Assembly: GCF_030682845.1 (NCBI RefSeq)
Contig: NZ_JAUXNK010000015.1
Location: forward strand, 1-33,068
Direction: 5' to 3'
Source: Methanolobus sp.
GTDB taxonomy: Archaea; Halobacteriota; Methanosarcinia; Methanosarcinales; Methanosarcinaceae
DNA: 33,068 nt
Position 1 is the stretch's first letter. Every line of letters begins with the position of its first letter. Made by a program: the position numbers and the translations under genes. The notes below the pieces were generated by a model, which had not been told where the DNA came from, made no database searches, and saw nothing but the letters and a program-made list of their open reading frames with translations. Below, one piece after another: positions 1 to 7,784 of the stretch.

Positions 1-31
1 TTTATATACCTGGTCCTGTTCTCTTTTATTT

Positions 32-982
32 TCAGATCATGCCTTCTGCCTTTAGCAGCGTAAGTGATCGTATCCATTCTCCTTTTGGCTCCCTTGAGGT
101 GCCCACCACAAGCCTCTTGAAACCACCTACTTCTTCCACCATGCCGCTGGCCTCAATGGCCTCTCCGGCAAGGGCCTGGCCTGCATATGTGTGCGTATAG
201 GAAAGCACGTGGTCGATCTCCTCATGCTCTACCTTGTATACCGAAGGACTGTCAAATGCAAGATCTGCATTGGTGACCCTTGCTTCGATCTTCATTCTCC
301 GGGTGTCCTTTCCCCTGGTGGCAGGTGCCGTGATCTGCTCCCAGTCGCGCACGAACAGGAGGTCAAAGTAGGTTCCCCCGACTATCCCTCTGTTGCCTTT
401 TCTTTTTTCATGGAGGACGAATTCCTCAAAGCTGATCTCGGGAATGCGCTTGTTGTATATCTTCCTCCACATGTCCTCGTCAATATCCTCTATGGGTCCC
501 TGCGCAAGTTTTGCATCCCTTATGGCATCCCTGGCAGTGAACCAGTCCTTGCCGTATACTACAAAATCGATATCTGAACCTTCATTTTGCAGTCCGGGCA
601 GGAATGAGCCCGTGACGCCCATCTTATTTCTGGGGACACCGGCATCCTCAAGGGTCTTTACGATTACAGATACCCTCTTATCCAGGATGGCAAGTGCGTT
701 TATCGCCTCAGTAGGCCTGAGGACCTGTTTTACCTCACTCTCAGGCACAACATGGACATCCTCAACCCATTCAGGCCTGTTCTGCCTCATGAAGTCAAAG
801 GAAACATCAAAATCATATTTTTTATATCGGGTGCCGTTGAGTTCTCTTTCTCCCTCCTTGTCGGGCACATACCTTAAAGTCGATCTGATCCCTTGGGGGT
901 GGAAATAATCGGAAACAGCGAATATCCAATCATCTTTTGTTATCAGGAAATCCCTTATCCTTGTTTTGATCATTTGCATCAT
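32..982 (-). CDS. Nucleotidyltransferase-fold protein (archaeal, COG1665-like)
   Basis: A 316-residue protein. About residues 123-142 hold GSFLPG followed by GSDIDFVVYG, the Gly-Ser...Asp-x-Asp signature of the polymerase-beta-type nucleotidyltransferase fold, where the two acidic residues bind metal. The rest matches no characterised enzyme that I recognise, so the substrate is unknown. It resembles the uncharacterised archaeal predicted nucleotidyltransferases of COG1665. The N-terminus reads MMQM, so the start could be any of three closely spaced ATGs, and no strong Shine-Dalgarno precedes them. It is divergent from the M20 amidohydrolase gene, with 131 bp between them. The fold assignment is from the visible motif; the exact family is from memory. 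Confidence 0.72.
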   Translation of the reverse strand: MMQMIKTRIRDFLITKDDWIFAVSDYFHPQGIRSTLRYVPDKEGERELNGTRYKKYDFDVSFDFMRQNRPEWVEDVHVVPESEVKQVLRPTEAINALAILDKRVSVIVKTLEDAGVPRNKMGVTGSFLPGLQNEGSDIDFVVYGKDWFTARDAIRDAKLAQGPIEDIDEDMWRKIYNKRIPEISFEEFVLHEKRKGNRGIVGGTYFDLLFVRDWEQITAPATRGKDTRRMKIEARVTNADLAFDSPSVYKVEHEEIDHVLSYTHTYAGQALAGEAIEASGMVEEVGGFKRLVVGTSREPKGEWIRSLTLLKAEGMI

Positions 983-1113
983 CCGGATGTGTTTTCGTGA
1001 ATGGGCTGCTTTTTTGCATATGGAAGGCTTGCAACAATCTCAGGAATCACTCATATGAGTTAAATACATCGGGTTCTATCTTTTATGGTATCATTGTTGC
1101 ATAATAATATTGC

Positions 1114-2331
1114 ATGATCATATTTCGGGTGAATCGTTTGAGCTCCCTTGATGAATGGATAAAAAATCTGAGGCGCGAATTCCACCGGGAACCGGAACTA
1201 AGTTATGCTGAATACCGGACCCAGGAGAGAATTGTATCTGTCCTTGGAGAACTTGGAATAGACTGTCAGAAAATAGCCGATACAGGAGTGATAGCCAATA
1301 TCCGTGGCAGGGGCCAGGGTCCTTGCATCGCTATCCGTTCGGACATGGATGCCCTTGCTGTAACTGAAAATCAGACTGACTACAATAAAGAGTATATCTC
1401 TTCCAACAAAGGCGTGATGCATGCATGCGGTCATGACGGCCACATGGCTATCCTGCTTGGTGCTGCCCGGCTTTTAAAAGAGTGTCAGGATAGTTTCAAT
1501 GGCACCGTTCGCCTCATCTTCCAGCCTGCTGAAGAGGTCCCCCCCGGAGGCGCTCAGCGTGTGATAGCGCATGGTGGGCTTGAAGGTGTAGATGCTGCCA
1601 TAGGGCTCCATATATTCGGGGATGTTGAAGCAGGTGTGTTTAACATCAGAGCGGGACCATGCATGGCAAGCTCTAACCGCTTCAGGATACGCATCTTCGG
1701 AAAAGGAGGTCATCATTCCACTCCGGGATATTGCATCGACCCTATTCTGGTGGCATCAGAGTTCATTTCAACCCTTTACTCAGAACTGCCTAAAAGTGTG
1801 GACCCTGCAAATTATGTTTTTGGTATCGGGGCTCTGAACTCCGGCAGTCAGTTCAACAGGACTCCGGATGAGCTGGAGATTGACGGGAGCTTCAGGACAT
1901 TCGATGACCAGGATACTGCACATATCGGGCTCATAATAGGCAGTGTTCTTGATCAGCTGATGTCAAAGCACTCAAGGGAAGGTTTTGCCGGTCTTCCGCG
2001 TTATGAGCTTGAAATAGAGTCCGGCTATCCGGTGCTGATGAACGATGTAAGGTTTTCAAGGGCTGCTTCAAGGGTGCTCAGAGATAACAACTTTGCTGTC
2101 AACGAAAATGCTGATCGCATATTCGGCGCTGAGGACTTCGCATTCTATCTGCAGAGGGTGCCGGGTATTTTTGCTATCCTTGGCACACGGAACCCTGAAA
2201 AAGGTATGCTTGAAGGCAACCACTCCAGCAGTTTCGATATCGATGAAGACGTCCTGACCCTTGGTGCCAGAGCATTCTACACTGTTGCTCTCGATTTCCT
2301 TAAAACTCCGGAAGTATATCTCTCATCATGA
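1114..2331 (+). CDS. M20 family metallo-amidohydrolase (N-acyl-amino-acid/IAA-conjugate hydrolase type)
   Basis: A 405-residue M20D-type amidohydrolase. The metal-binding motifs appear in order: MHACGHDGH (Cys and His ligands), FQPAEE (Glu-Glu), GLH, and a late NHSSSFD. This pattern fits enzymes that hydrolyse the amide bond of N-acylated amino acids or related conjugates. The central GKGGHHSTPG segment belongs to the dimerisation domain typical of the family. Length is normal. The ATG at 1114 has no clear Shine-Dalgarno; a TTG at 1138 lies just after GGGTGA, so translation may begin eight codons later. The stop codon overlaps the next gene by 4 bp (ATGA), so the acetyltransferase is probably cotranslated. 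The substrate cannot be read from sequence. Confidence 0.85.
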   Translation: MIIFRVNRLSSLDEWIKNLRREFHREPELSYAEYRTQERIVSVLGELGIDCQKIADTGVIANIRGRGQGPCIAIRSDMDALAVTENQTDYNKEYISSNKGVMHACGHDGHMAILLGAARLLKECQDSFNGTVRLIFQPAEEVPPGGAQRVIAHGGLEGVDAAIGLHIFGDVEAGVFNIRAGPCMASSNRFRIRIFGKGGHHSTPGYCIDPILVASEFISTLYSELPKSVDPANYVFGIGALNSGSQFNRTPDELEIDGSFRTFDDQDTAHIGLIIGSVLDQLMSKHSREGFAGLPRYELEIESGYPVLMNDVRFSRAASRVLRDNNFAVNENADRIFGAEDFAFYLQRVPGIFAILGTRNPEKGMLEGNHSSSFDIDEDVLTLGARAFYTVALDFLKTPEVYLSS

Positions 2332-2765
2332 TAATGCCTTTTTCAAATGAGTACTCCTGTGCAGCAAGGTCACTGGTTCTCAAGGTGCTGCAGGAAGAAG
2401 GATTCGCATACGACCCGGTTAAAGACTCTGATCTTGAAAATATCCGGGCCAATTATGTGGAAAAAGGCGGTGCATTTTTCATTGCGCTGGAAGGTGATGA
2501 ATTGACAGGTACCTCGGCTGTGAAAAAAGCAGGGCCTGATACATGTGAGATAAAGAGGATATATGTGCGCAAGGAATGGAGGGGGAAGGGGATAGGCAGG
2601 GACCTTTTCAATGCAGCCCTTTCCTATGCAGCAGCAAATTATGAAAAAGCTGTATTGAAAACAGACCTATCTCTGCATACGGCAACAGACATGTACATAA
2701 GGCATGGTTTCACGATAGTGAAAGAAGAGGGTTGCATCCTATATCTTGAAAAAATATTTTACTGA
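2328..2765 (+). CDS. GNAT family N-acetyltransferase
   Basis: A 145-residue single-domain GNAT acetyltransferase. The acetyl-CoA pyrophosphate loop is visible as RKEWRGKGIGRDLF around residues 84-97, after the beta-strand CEIKRIYV. The C-terminal MYIRHGFTIV is the usual end of the fold. The start ATG overlaps the stop of the upstream amidohydrolase (ATGA); a second ATG lies two codons on. The coupling suggests related substrates, for example acetylation and deacylation of a similar amine, but that is inference. Confidence 0.82.
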   Translation: MIMPFSNEYSCAARSLVLKVLQEEGFAYDPVKDSDLENIRANYVEKGGAFFIALEGDELTGTSAVKKAGPDTCEIKRIYVRKEWRGKGIGRDLFNAALSYAAANYEKAVLKTDLSLHTATDMYIRHGFTIVKEEGCILYLEKIFY

Positions 2766-2801
2766 AATTCGCATGGTTACCCAAGCTGGTCACAGAGTCG
2801 C

Positions 2802-3254
2802 TTAGAGTTTCCTTATCATTGCCACTTCGTCACAGTTGGGAAATTTCGGGCATTTTATACAGCCGCTCCATATCTTGTGAGGCAGTGTGTGCTTGTCCAC
2901 GACATTGAATCCTTTTTTCTCAAAGAAGGGCACGGCGTATGTCAGAGTAAAAACCGTACTGACTTTGAGTTCCCTTGCATCGTTCAGGCATGCATCCAGG
3001 AGTATTGATCCGATCCCTTTTTTCGTATATTCCGGCTTAACTGCAAGCGAAAGTACTTCCGCCATGTCCTGCCAGCTTACCTGCAGGGCGCAGCAGCCGA
3101 TGATCTCTCCGTCCTCTTCACATATATAGAAATTCCTGACAGATTCAAAAAGCTCGCTTAAGGGTCGAGGAAGCATGATCTCTTTTTTTGCGTAAGGATC
3201 TATGATCTCCTTTATCGCTTTAACATCATCAACATTTGCTTTCCTTATTCTCAA
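2802..3254 (-). CDS. argA: Short N-acetylglutamate synthase-like GNAT acetyltransferase
   Basis: A 150-residue GNAT protein with acetyl-CoA loop VKPEYTKKGIGSILLD at about residues 72-87. The C-terminal tail CIKCPKFPNCDEVAM, with clustered cysteines, is characteristic of the short stand-alone ArgA-type N-acetyltransferases that acetylate glutamate at the first step of arginine synthesis and lack the amino-acid-kinase domain of classical ArgA. The gene is convergent with the preceding acetyltransferase and shares only general fold with it. It lies downstream of tRNA-Arg on the same strand, which is probably coincidental. Function is inferred from family resemblance; no other arginine gene is in the window. 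Confidence 0.66.
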   Translation of the reverse strand: MRIRKANVDDVKAIKEIIDPYAKKEIMLPRPLSELFESVRNFYICEEDGEIIGCCALQVSWQDMAEVLSLAVKPEYTKKGIGSILLDACLNDARELKVSTVFTLTYAVPFFEKKGFNVVDKHTLPHKIWSGCIKCPKFPNCDEVAMIRKL

Positions 3255-3295
3255 TTGTCAATCTCCCTTGTGATTGTTCTAAAAGAAGAAAATGG

Positions 3296-3370
3296 CGAGC
3301 GTGAAGGGATTTGAACCCTCGACTTGCAGCTTAGGAGGCTGCCGCCATATCCTGACTAGGCCACACGCTC
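3296..3370 (-). tRNA. tRNA-Arg (anticodon CCT)
   Basis: On the minus strand a full cloverleaf can be drawn. The acceptor stem GAGCGTG pairs with CACGCTC, the D arm is closed by GCC/GGC, the anticodon stem GCAGC/GCTGC has loop CTCCTAA (anticodon CCT, reading AGG), and the T arm is GAGGG-TTCAAAT-CCCTT with one G-T pair. The discriminator base is G, and CCA is encoded at 3293-3295. A T-rich run on the minus strand (3280-3292) follows and probably ends transcription. Confidence 0.93.
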
Positions 3371-3433
3371 ACAGTGCGGTATTGTGTAATAGCATCCTGG
3401 ACTTTAAAGTTTTTGGTAAGAATGCCTCTTTTA

Positions 3434-4321
3434 CTACTCATTTTCTACTTTTCCAATGAATTTATTATCCTTTATAACATTAAGGTTTATGCCCAGCATA
3501 TCCGGGGAGAAGCCAAGAGCAAGCCCCAGTAATTGGGTATAATGTAACACAGGTATATTGTATATGATACCAGTCCTTTGTCTGATCTCTTCCTGTCCGG
3601 CATCCAGTTGCATGTGGCAGAAAGGACACGCATTGACTATACAATCGATATTCGCATCCTTGATACGTGAGAGTTTATGCTGTGCAAGTCTCAGGGAGTC
3701 TTCCCGCTGTGCCGAGCGAACGCCCCCGCCTGCTCCGCAGCACTCGGTCTTGTCCGGATAGTCTACGCTTGTGGCTCCAAGGCACTCGATAAGTTCATCA
3801 AAGAACTCAGGACGCTCAAAGCTCCCAAGCTCTCTTTCCCTGGAAGGCTTGAGAAGATGGCATCCATAATGCACCGCCACCCGGATGTTCAGAGGCCTTT
3901 CAATAAAGCTCCTTACTTTATCCGGTCCTACCTCTTTATGGAGATATTCGATGATGTGCCTGACCTCGATATTCCCTCTGAATTCCCTGCCTATCTTTGC
4001 AAGATGCCCGTTGGTCTGTTCCCGGAGGACCGGGTCATTTTTCAGGATACGGTTCGCATCTGCCAGAGTACTGAAGCAGCCATTGCATATGGTTAATATA
4101 TCCCGGTCCATCTCTTCGGAAAGAACTATGTTACGGGCGGCAAGGGCCAGCCATGAAGACGTGTCAAAGGACCTGAAAACCCCCGGTGCAGGACAGCAGG
4201 AAGCACCTTTGAGTTCCACACAATCAATGTCCATCTTTGCAAGGCAGAGTTTGGTTGCCATCTCTATGCCAGGGTACCTGTTAGGTACCACACACCCCAG
4301 GAAAAGCGATAACCCTTTCAT
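3434..4321 (-). CDS. hdrB: CoB-CoM heterodisulfide reductase subunit B (cytosolic type)
   Basis: A 295-residue HdrB. The protein has two cysteine-rich CCG domains: an N-terminal one with GC at 9-10, SCC at 41-43 and CNGC, and a C-terminal one with HYGCH, ECCGAGGG and NACPFCHMQ. These hold the unusual [4Fe-4S] clusters that reduce the CoM-S-S-CoB heterodisulfide. It starts within the stop of hdrC (ATGA overlap), so the pair is cotranslated. No hdrA is adjacent, so HdrA must come from elsewhere. This is the soluble HdrBC arrangement, not membrane HdrDE. The frame ends in tandem stops TAG TAA. Confidence 0.9.
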   Translation of the reverse strand: MKGLSLFLGCVVPNRYPGIEMATKLCLAKMDIDCVELKGASCCPAPGVFRSFDTSSWLALAARNIVLSEEMDRDILTICNGCFSTLADANRILKNDPVLREQTNGHLAKIGREFRGNIEVRHIIEYLHKEVGPDKVRSFIERPLNIRVAVHYGCHLLKPSRERELGSFERPEFFDELIECLGATSVDYPDKTECCGAGGGVRSAQREDSLRLAQHKLSRIKDANIDCIVNACPFCHMQLDAGQEEIRQRTGIIYNIPVLHYTQLLGLALGFSPDMLGINLNVIKDNKFIGKVENE

Positions 4322-4860
4322 ATCGTCTCCTTTTCTGCATTTCTTTTACCCTTGTTATCCAGAAGACTGTCAAATCCGCATGATATGAGGAGGCTCCTCA
4401 CCTCTTTGAGATCATCAGGGTATTTGTGGACAGTTAGCGGCATCTCTTCCAACCCAAGTTCTACTCTCTGTTTCCTGCGTTCTTCATCTATCGGAACTGC
4501 ATGCCCGTATTCCAGCAGAAGTTCGCTCACTTTGGTGTGCTCCGCAAGCATAATGCCTTCGTGTACTGCCATCGATCTCAATGTAAGCACCACGTCTACA
4601 ATATCGATATCTCTCGGGCAGCGTTCCTGGCAGTTATAGCAGGTAGTGCACATCCATAATTGCTCATCCTTAAGGACATCCGTAGTTCTGGCTGCTTTTC
4701 TCACCAGCCTGCGGATATTAAGTGCCGTGTGCCTGCCGGAAGGGCAACTGCCGCTGCATACGCCACACTGCATGCATTTGAGCGTGTCTTTGCAGGCTGC
4801 TTTCAGCCGGTTGAGAAGCTCGGGATCGCTGGAAGAGGTTTCTGGCATGTTATATCTCAT
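4318..4860 (-). CDS. hdrC: CoB-CoM heterodisulfide reductase subunit C (cytosolic type)
   Basis: A 180-residue ferredoxin-like subunit with two classical [4Fe-4S] motifs: CMQCGVCSGSCP (Cys 29, 32, 35, 39) and CTTCYNCQERCP (Cys 71, 74, 77, 81). It carries electrons between HdrA and the catalytic HdrB. It is upstream of and overlaps hdrB. A TATA-like stretch on the minus strand at about 4876-4887 lies so close that transcription would begin near the first ATG; the second in-frame ATG at 4848 is therefore a plausible start as well. Confidence 0.9.
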   Translation of the reverse strand: MRYNMPETSSSDPELLNRLKAACKDTLKCMQCGVCSGSCPSGRHTALNIRRLVRKAARTTDVLKDEQLWMCTTCYNCQERCPRDIDIVDVVLTLRSMAVHEGIMLAEHTKVSELLLEYGHAVPIDEERRKQRVELGLEEMPLTVHKYPDDLKEVRSLLISCGFDSLLDNKGKRNAEKETI

Positions 4861-5132
4861 ATTCCTTATCTTGTGATATAAATTAGACTATAATCCCTGA
4901 TATCTTCCGGTTTGAGTCGCGGCAGCTTCTGAATAGGATTTCCGGTTCTTACCTATTTTAAACATTTGCTGCATTGCTGATCAGTCTTTCCGGATGGGGG
5001 GTGCTTTTAAGTTTCCTGCTGGCCGGCGGATGGTTTAGTCAATATTTGACTCATTCTGGAATTAATCTTATCAGTGAATGTTTGTTATTCTCTATTGTGG
5101 ATGGAATAACTCTGAATTGACTCATGCTTAGA

Positions 5133-5168
5133 AATCTATATATAGTTGAAAGTAGGTAATGGGTTACT
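5133..5168 (+). promoter_or_regulatory. glnA promoter with NrpR-type operator
   Basis: A TATA box (CTATATATAG, about 5137-5146) is followed at the expected start-site distance by GGTA-N6-TACT at 5155-5168. One base differs from the Methanosarcina NrpR operator GGTA-N6-TACC. The dyad extends to GTAGGTA-N6-TACTTAC with 6 of 7 arm positions matching. Its position over the likely transcription start suits repression under nitrogen sufficiency. The rest of the 4861-5132 gap shows only the possible hdrC TATA near 4880 and nothing else that I can identify. Confidence 0.68.
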
Positions 5169-5196
5169 TACATCCATAGAATGGAGGAGTAGTTGT

Positions 5197-6549
5197 ATGG
5201 TAAACTCAAAGTCAGTATCAAAGCCCACAACCGTTGAAGACGTGTTGAAGATTGTAGAAGAGCGTGATGTGAAGTTCATAAGGACCCAGTTCACAGATAT
5301 TCTGGGTATGGTCAAGAGCTGGGCTATCCCTGCAACAGACCTTGAGAGTGTATTCAAGAATGGTGTGATGTTCGATGGTTCATCCATTGAAGGTTTCACA
5401 CGGATCGAAGAGTCCGACATGGTGCTCATGCCAGACCCGTCCACTTTCAGGATCCTTCCATGGAGACCAAAGGAAGGTGCAGTTGCACGTATTATCGGTG
5501 ATGTCAAGAGACCTAACGGCAAGGCATTCGAAGGAGACCCAAGGTACATCCTCAAGAGAGCTATCGCAGAAGCCGACAAAATGGGCTACACAATGAACGT
5601 AGGTCCTGAACTAGAGTTTTTCCTGTTCAAGCTGGATGCTGACGGCAGGCCAACCACACAGCTCACAGACAACGGTGGATATTTCGACTTCGCACCTCTT
5701 GACCTTGCACAGGATGTCAGAAGGGCCATTGACTTTGCACTTGTGGACATGGGTTTCAGGCTGGAAGCTTCCCACCATGAAGTTGCACCTTCACAGCATG
5801 AGATCAACTTCAGGTTCGGAGATGTCCTTTCCACCGCTGACAGCGTTGTAACTTTCAAGTATGTCGTTAAGTCCATTGCTTATCATCAGGGATACTATGC
5901 ATCCTTCATGCCAAAGCCCCTCTATGGTGTGAACGGATCGGGCATGCACTCGAACCAGTCCCTCATGATGGACGGTAAGAATGCATTCTATGACCCGGAA
6001 ACAAGCGACGGCCTCTCCCAGACAGCCAGGTACTACATAGGCGGTCTTCTCAAGCACGTAAGAGAGTTTGCGGCTGTCACCAACTCCACGGTCAACTCAT
6101 ACAAGAGGCTTGTACCGGGATATGAGGCACCTATCTATGCAGCATGGTCTGCATCCAACAGGAGCGCACTGATCCGTATACCTGCAACAAGAGGAATCGG
6201 CACCAGAGTAGAGCTCAGATGCCCTGACCCTGCATGTAACCCATACCTCGCCTTTGCATCAATGCTTCACGCAGGTCTTGACGGTGTAAAGAACCAGATC
6301 GAACCCCCTGAGGCAACCAACGTTAACATCTTCAAGCTCAGTGAAGAAGATAAGGTAAAGAGAGGTATCGAAGCTCTCCCAGGCAGCCTGAGGGAAGCAC
6401 TTGACCTAATGAAGGAAAGCGAGTTCATGAAGAACGTTCTCGGAGAGCACACCTTCAACAGTTTCCTCAAGGCAAAGAATGCTGAATGGGATGACTACAA
6501 GACCATTGTTCACCAATGGGAGATAGATAACTATCTGAGCATCTTGTAA
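5197..6549 (+). CDS. glnA: Glutamine synthetase, type I-alpha
   Basis: A 450-residue glutamine synthetase, forming glutamine from glutamate, ammonia and ATP. Visible signatures are FDGSSIEGF in the N-terminal domain, GPELEFFLF (metal ligands), the ATP-binding stretch KPLYGVNGSGMHSNQSL, and NRSALIRIP. The Tyr adenylylation loop of I-beta enzymes is absent, as expected in archaea, where control is by GlnK and small effectors. The start at 5197 is chosen because GGAGGAG lies at 5183-5189, and because upstream in-frame residues run back into the operator. A second glnA lies at 11834-13162 on the other strand. Confidence 0.95.
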   Translation: MVNSKSVSKPTTVEDVLKIVEERDVKFIRTQFTDILGMVKSWAIPATDLESVFKNGVMFDGSSIEGFTRIEESDMVLMPDPSTFRILPWRPKEGAVARIIGDVKRPNGKAFEGDPRYILKRAIAEADKMGYTMNVGPELEFFLFKLDADGRPTTQLTDNGGYFDFAPLDLAQDVRRAIDFALVDMGFRLEASHHEVAPSQHEINFRFGDVLSTADSVVTFKYVVKSIAYHQGYYASFMPKPLYGVNGSGMHSNQSLMMDGKNAFYDPETSDGLSQTARYYIGGLLKHVREFAAVTNSTVNSYKRLVPGYEAPIYAAWSASNRSALIRIPATRGIGTRVELRCPDPACNPYLAFASMLHAGLDGVKNQIEPPEATNVNIFKLSEEDKVKRGIEALPGSLREALDLMKESEFMKNVLGEHTFNSFLKAKNAEWDDYKTIVHQWEIDNYLSIL

Positions 6550-6580
6550 ATTGGGTAAGGGATAAACCCTTATTCAATTT
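6548..6580 (+). terminator. Hairpin downstream of glnA
   Basis: A near-perfect stem begins at the glnA stop codon: the 14-base arm 6548-6561 pairs with 6567-6580 (AAATTG/CAATTT outside, two G-T pairs, TAAGGG/CCCTTA inside) around the loop ATAAA. T-rich sequence follows. It probably ends or stabilises the 3' end of the glnA transcript. Confidence 0.5.
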
Positions 6581-6622
6581 ATTTAAAATATATTAACGCA
6601 GCACTTTATTTATCTGCTGTTC

Positions 6623-6649
6623 CATATTTATAGTTACGGAAAGGTTTCC
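6623..6649 (+). promoter_or_regulatory. Probable promoter of the glutamate synthase operon
   Basis: A TATA-like ATATTTATA at about 6624-6632 lies some 100 bp before the first gene. Just downstream is a dyad GGAAA-GG-TTTCC at 6638-6649. Its GGAA/TTCC half-sites recall the Methanococcus NrpR site, but the spacing is 4 bp instead of 6, so a regulatory role is uncertain. No GGTA-N6-TACC site is present in this gap. Confidence 0.35.
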
Positions 6650-6731
6650 ATCCTTCTGTCAGCCGTTGCATGGTTAGGTCTGGCGTGAAGTTGATAATGC
6701 GAAACCCAAAAACATAGTCCTAGTGATAAAC

Positions 6732-7784
6732 ATGTGCGGAATAATAGGCGTCATCGACCGGACCAAGGCCAGAATGGACGGCTCCAGTATAAAGAAGGCC
6801 CTGAGTCTGATGAAAGAAAGAGGAAGTGGAGAAGGAGCAGGGTATGTAGCCTATGGCATATACCCCGATTATCCGGATTGTTATGCAATTCATGTATTTT
6901 TTGATAACCTTGTAGAACCTAAATCCAAGGTAGATGAGGTGCTTCAAAAGTGGGGAAGGATAGTCCATCAGGAAGAGATCCCGACTTATGAGCAGCCCTG
7001 CCTGAAGAGGGAGCATATCCCCTGGAGATATTTCTACAGGCCATATACCGAGTTCATAGTAGGCAGTAACAATCCTGCTGAAGATATCATCAAGCATCTT
7101 GTGATGACCGTGAACTCTACCATCCAGGGGGCTCTGATCTTCTCTTCGGGAATAAACCTTGGAGTCTTCAAGGCTGCAGGCTGGCCGGAGGAGGTTGCTG
7201 ATTTCTACAGGATAGAGGACTATAAGGGCTATATCTGGCTTGCACACAACCGCTACCCGACCAATACTCCTGGATGGTGGGGCGGTGCGCACCCGTTCAA
7301 CCTGCTTGACTGGGCCGTAGTGCACAATGGTGAGATCACATCTTACGGTACCAACAGGAGTTACGTGGAAAGCAACGGCTACAAGTGTACGATGTCCACT
7401 GATACGGAAGTAGTAGCGTACCTATTCGATCTTCTGGGAAGGCGGCACGGTCTTCCCTCCGAGATGATAGTTGAAGCCCTGGCACCCCAGTTCTGGGATG
7501 AGATCGATCTGCTGCCTGAAAAAGAGCAGAAACTAAAGCGTACACTGCGCCTGACATATGGGCCGGCACTAATGAACGGACCCTTTGCCATCGTGGTTGC
7601 AACCAGCAAGGGCATTGTAGGGTTCACTGACAGGATAAAGCTTCGTCCGCTTGTAGTGGGAGAGAACGGCTCACGCCTGTACATCTCCAGCGAAGAGGCA
7701 GCTATCCGTGTGATGGATCCCGAAGTAAAGTCAATTTATATGCCAAGGGCAGGCGAGCCTGTTGTAGGGAGGGTTGTACAATGA
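6732..7784 (+). CDS. Glutamate synthase, glutamine amidotransferase subunit
   Basis: A 350-residue class II (Ntn) glutamine amidotransferase. It hydrolyses glutamine and releases ammonia for glutamate synthesis. The start is set at the ATG that gives MCGIIG, because the catalytic nucleophile must be Cys2 after Met removal; the three in-frame codons upstream are not expected to be used. The NRYPTNTPGWWGGAHPF and VVHNGEI stretches are the glutamine-binding and oxyanion elements. In bacteria this domain is the N-terminus of GltB; here it is a separate gene, as is usual in archaea. The stop overlaps the next gene by 4 bp. Confidence 0.9.
   Translation: MCGIIGVIDRTKARMDGSSIKKALSLMKERGSGEGAGYVAYGIYPDYPDCYAIHVFFDNLVEPKSKVDEVLQKWGRIVHQEEIPTYEQPCLKREHIPWRYFYRPYTEFIVGSNNPAEDIIKHLVMTVNSTIQGALIFSSGINLGVFKAAGWPEEVADFYRIEDYKGYIWLAHNRYPTNTPGWWGGAHPFNLLDWAVVHNGEITSYGTNRSYVESNGYKCTMSTDTEVVAYLFDLLGRRHGLPSEMIVEALAPQFWDEIDLLPEKEQKLKRTLRLTYGPALMNGPFAIVVATSKGIVGFTDRIKLRPLVVGENGSRLYISSEEAAIRVMDPEVKSIYMPRAGEPVVGRVVQ

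Noticed and set aside
191-908. Two plus-strand open frames opposite the nucleotidyltransferase gene
   Set aside because: Both are Ser/Leu/Pro-rich antisense shadows with no recognisable domains or ribosome sites.
6638-6649. GGAA-N4-TTCC before the glutamate synthase operon as an NrpR site
   Set aside because: The spacing differs from the known GGAA-N6-TTCC and the other sites in this window use GGTA/TACC, so I do not call it an NrpR operator.
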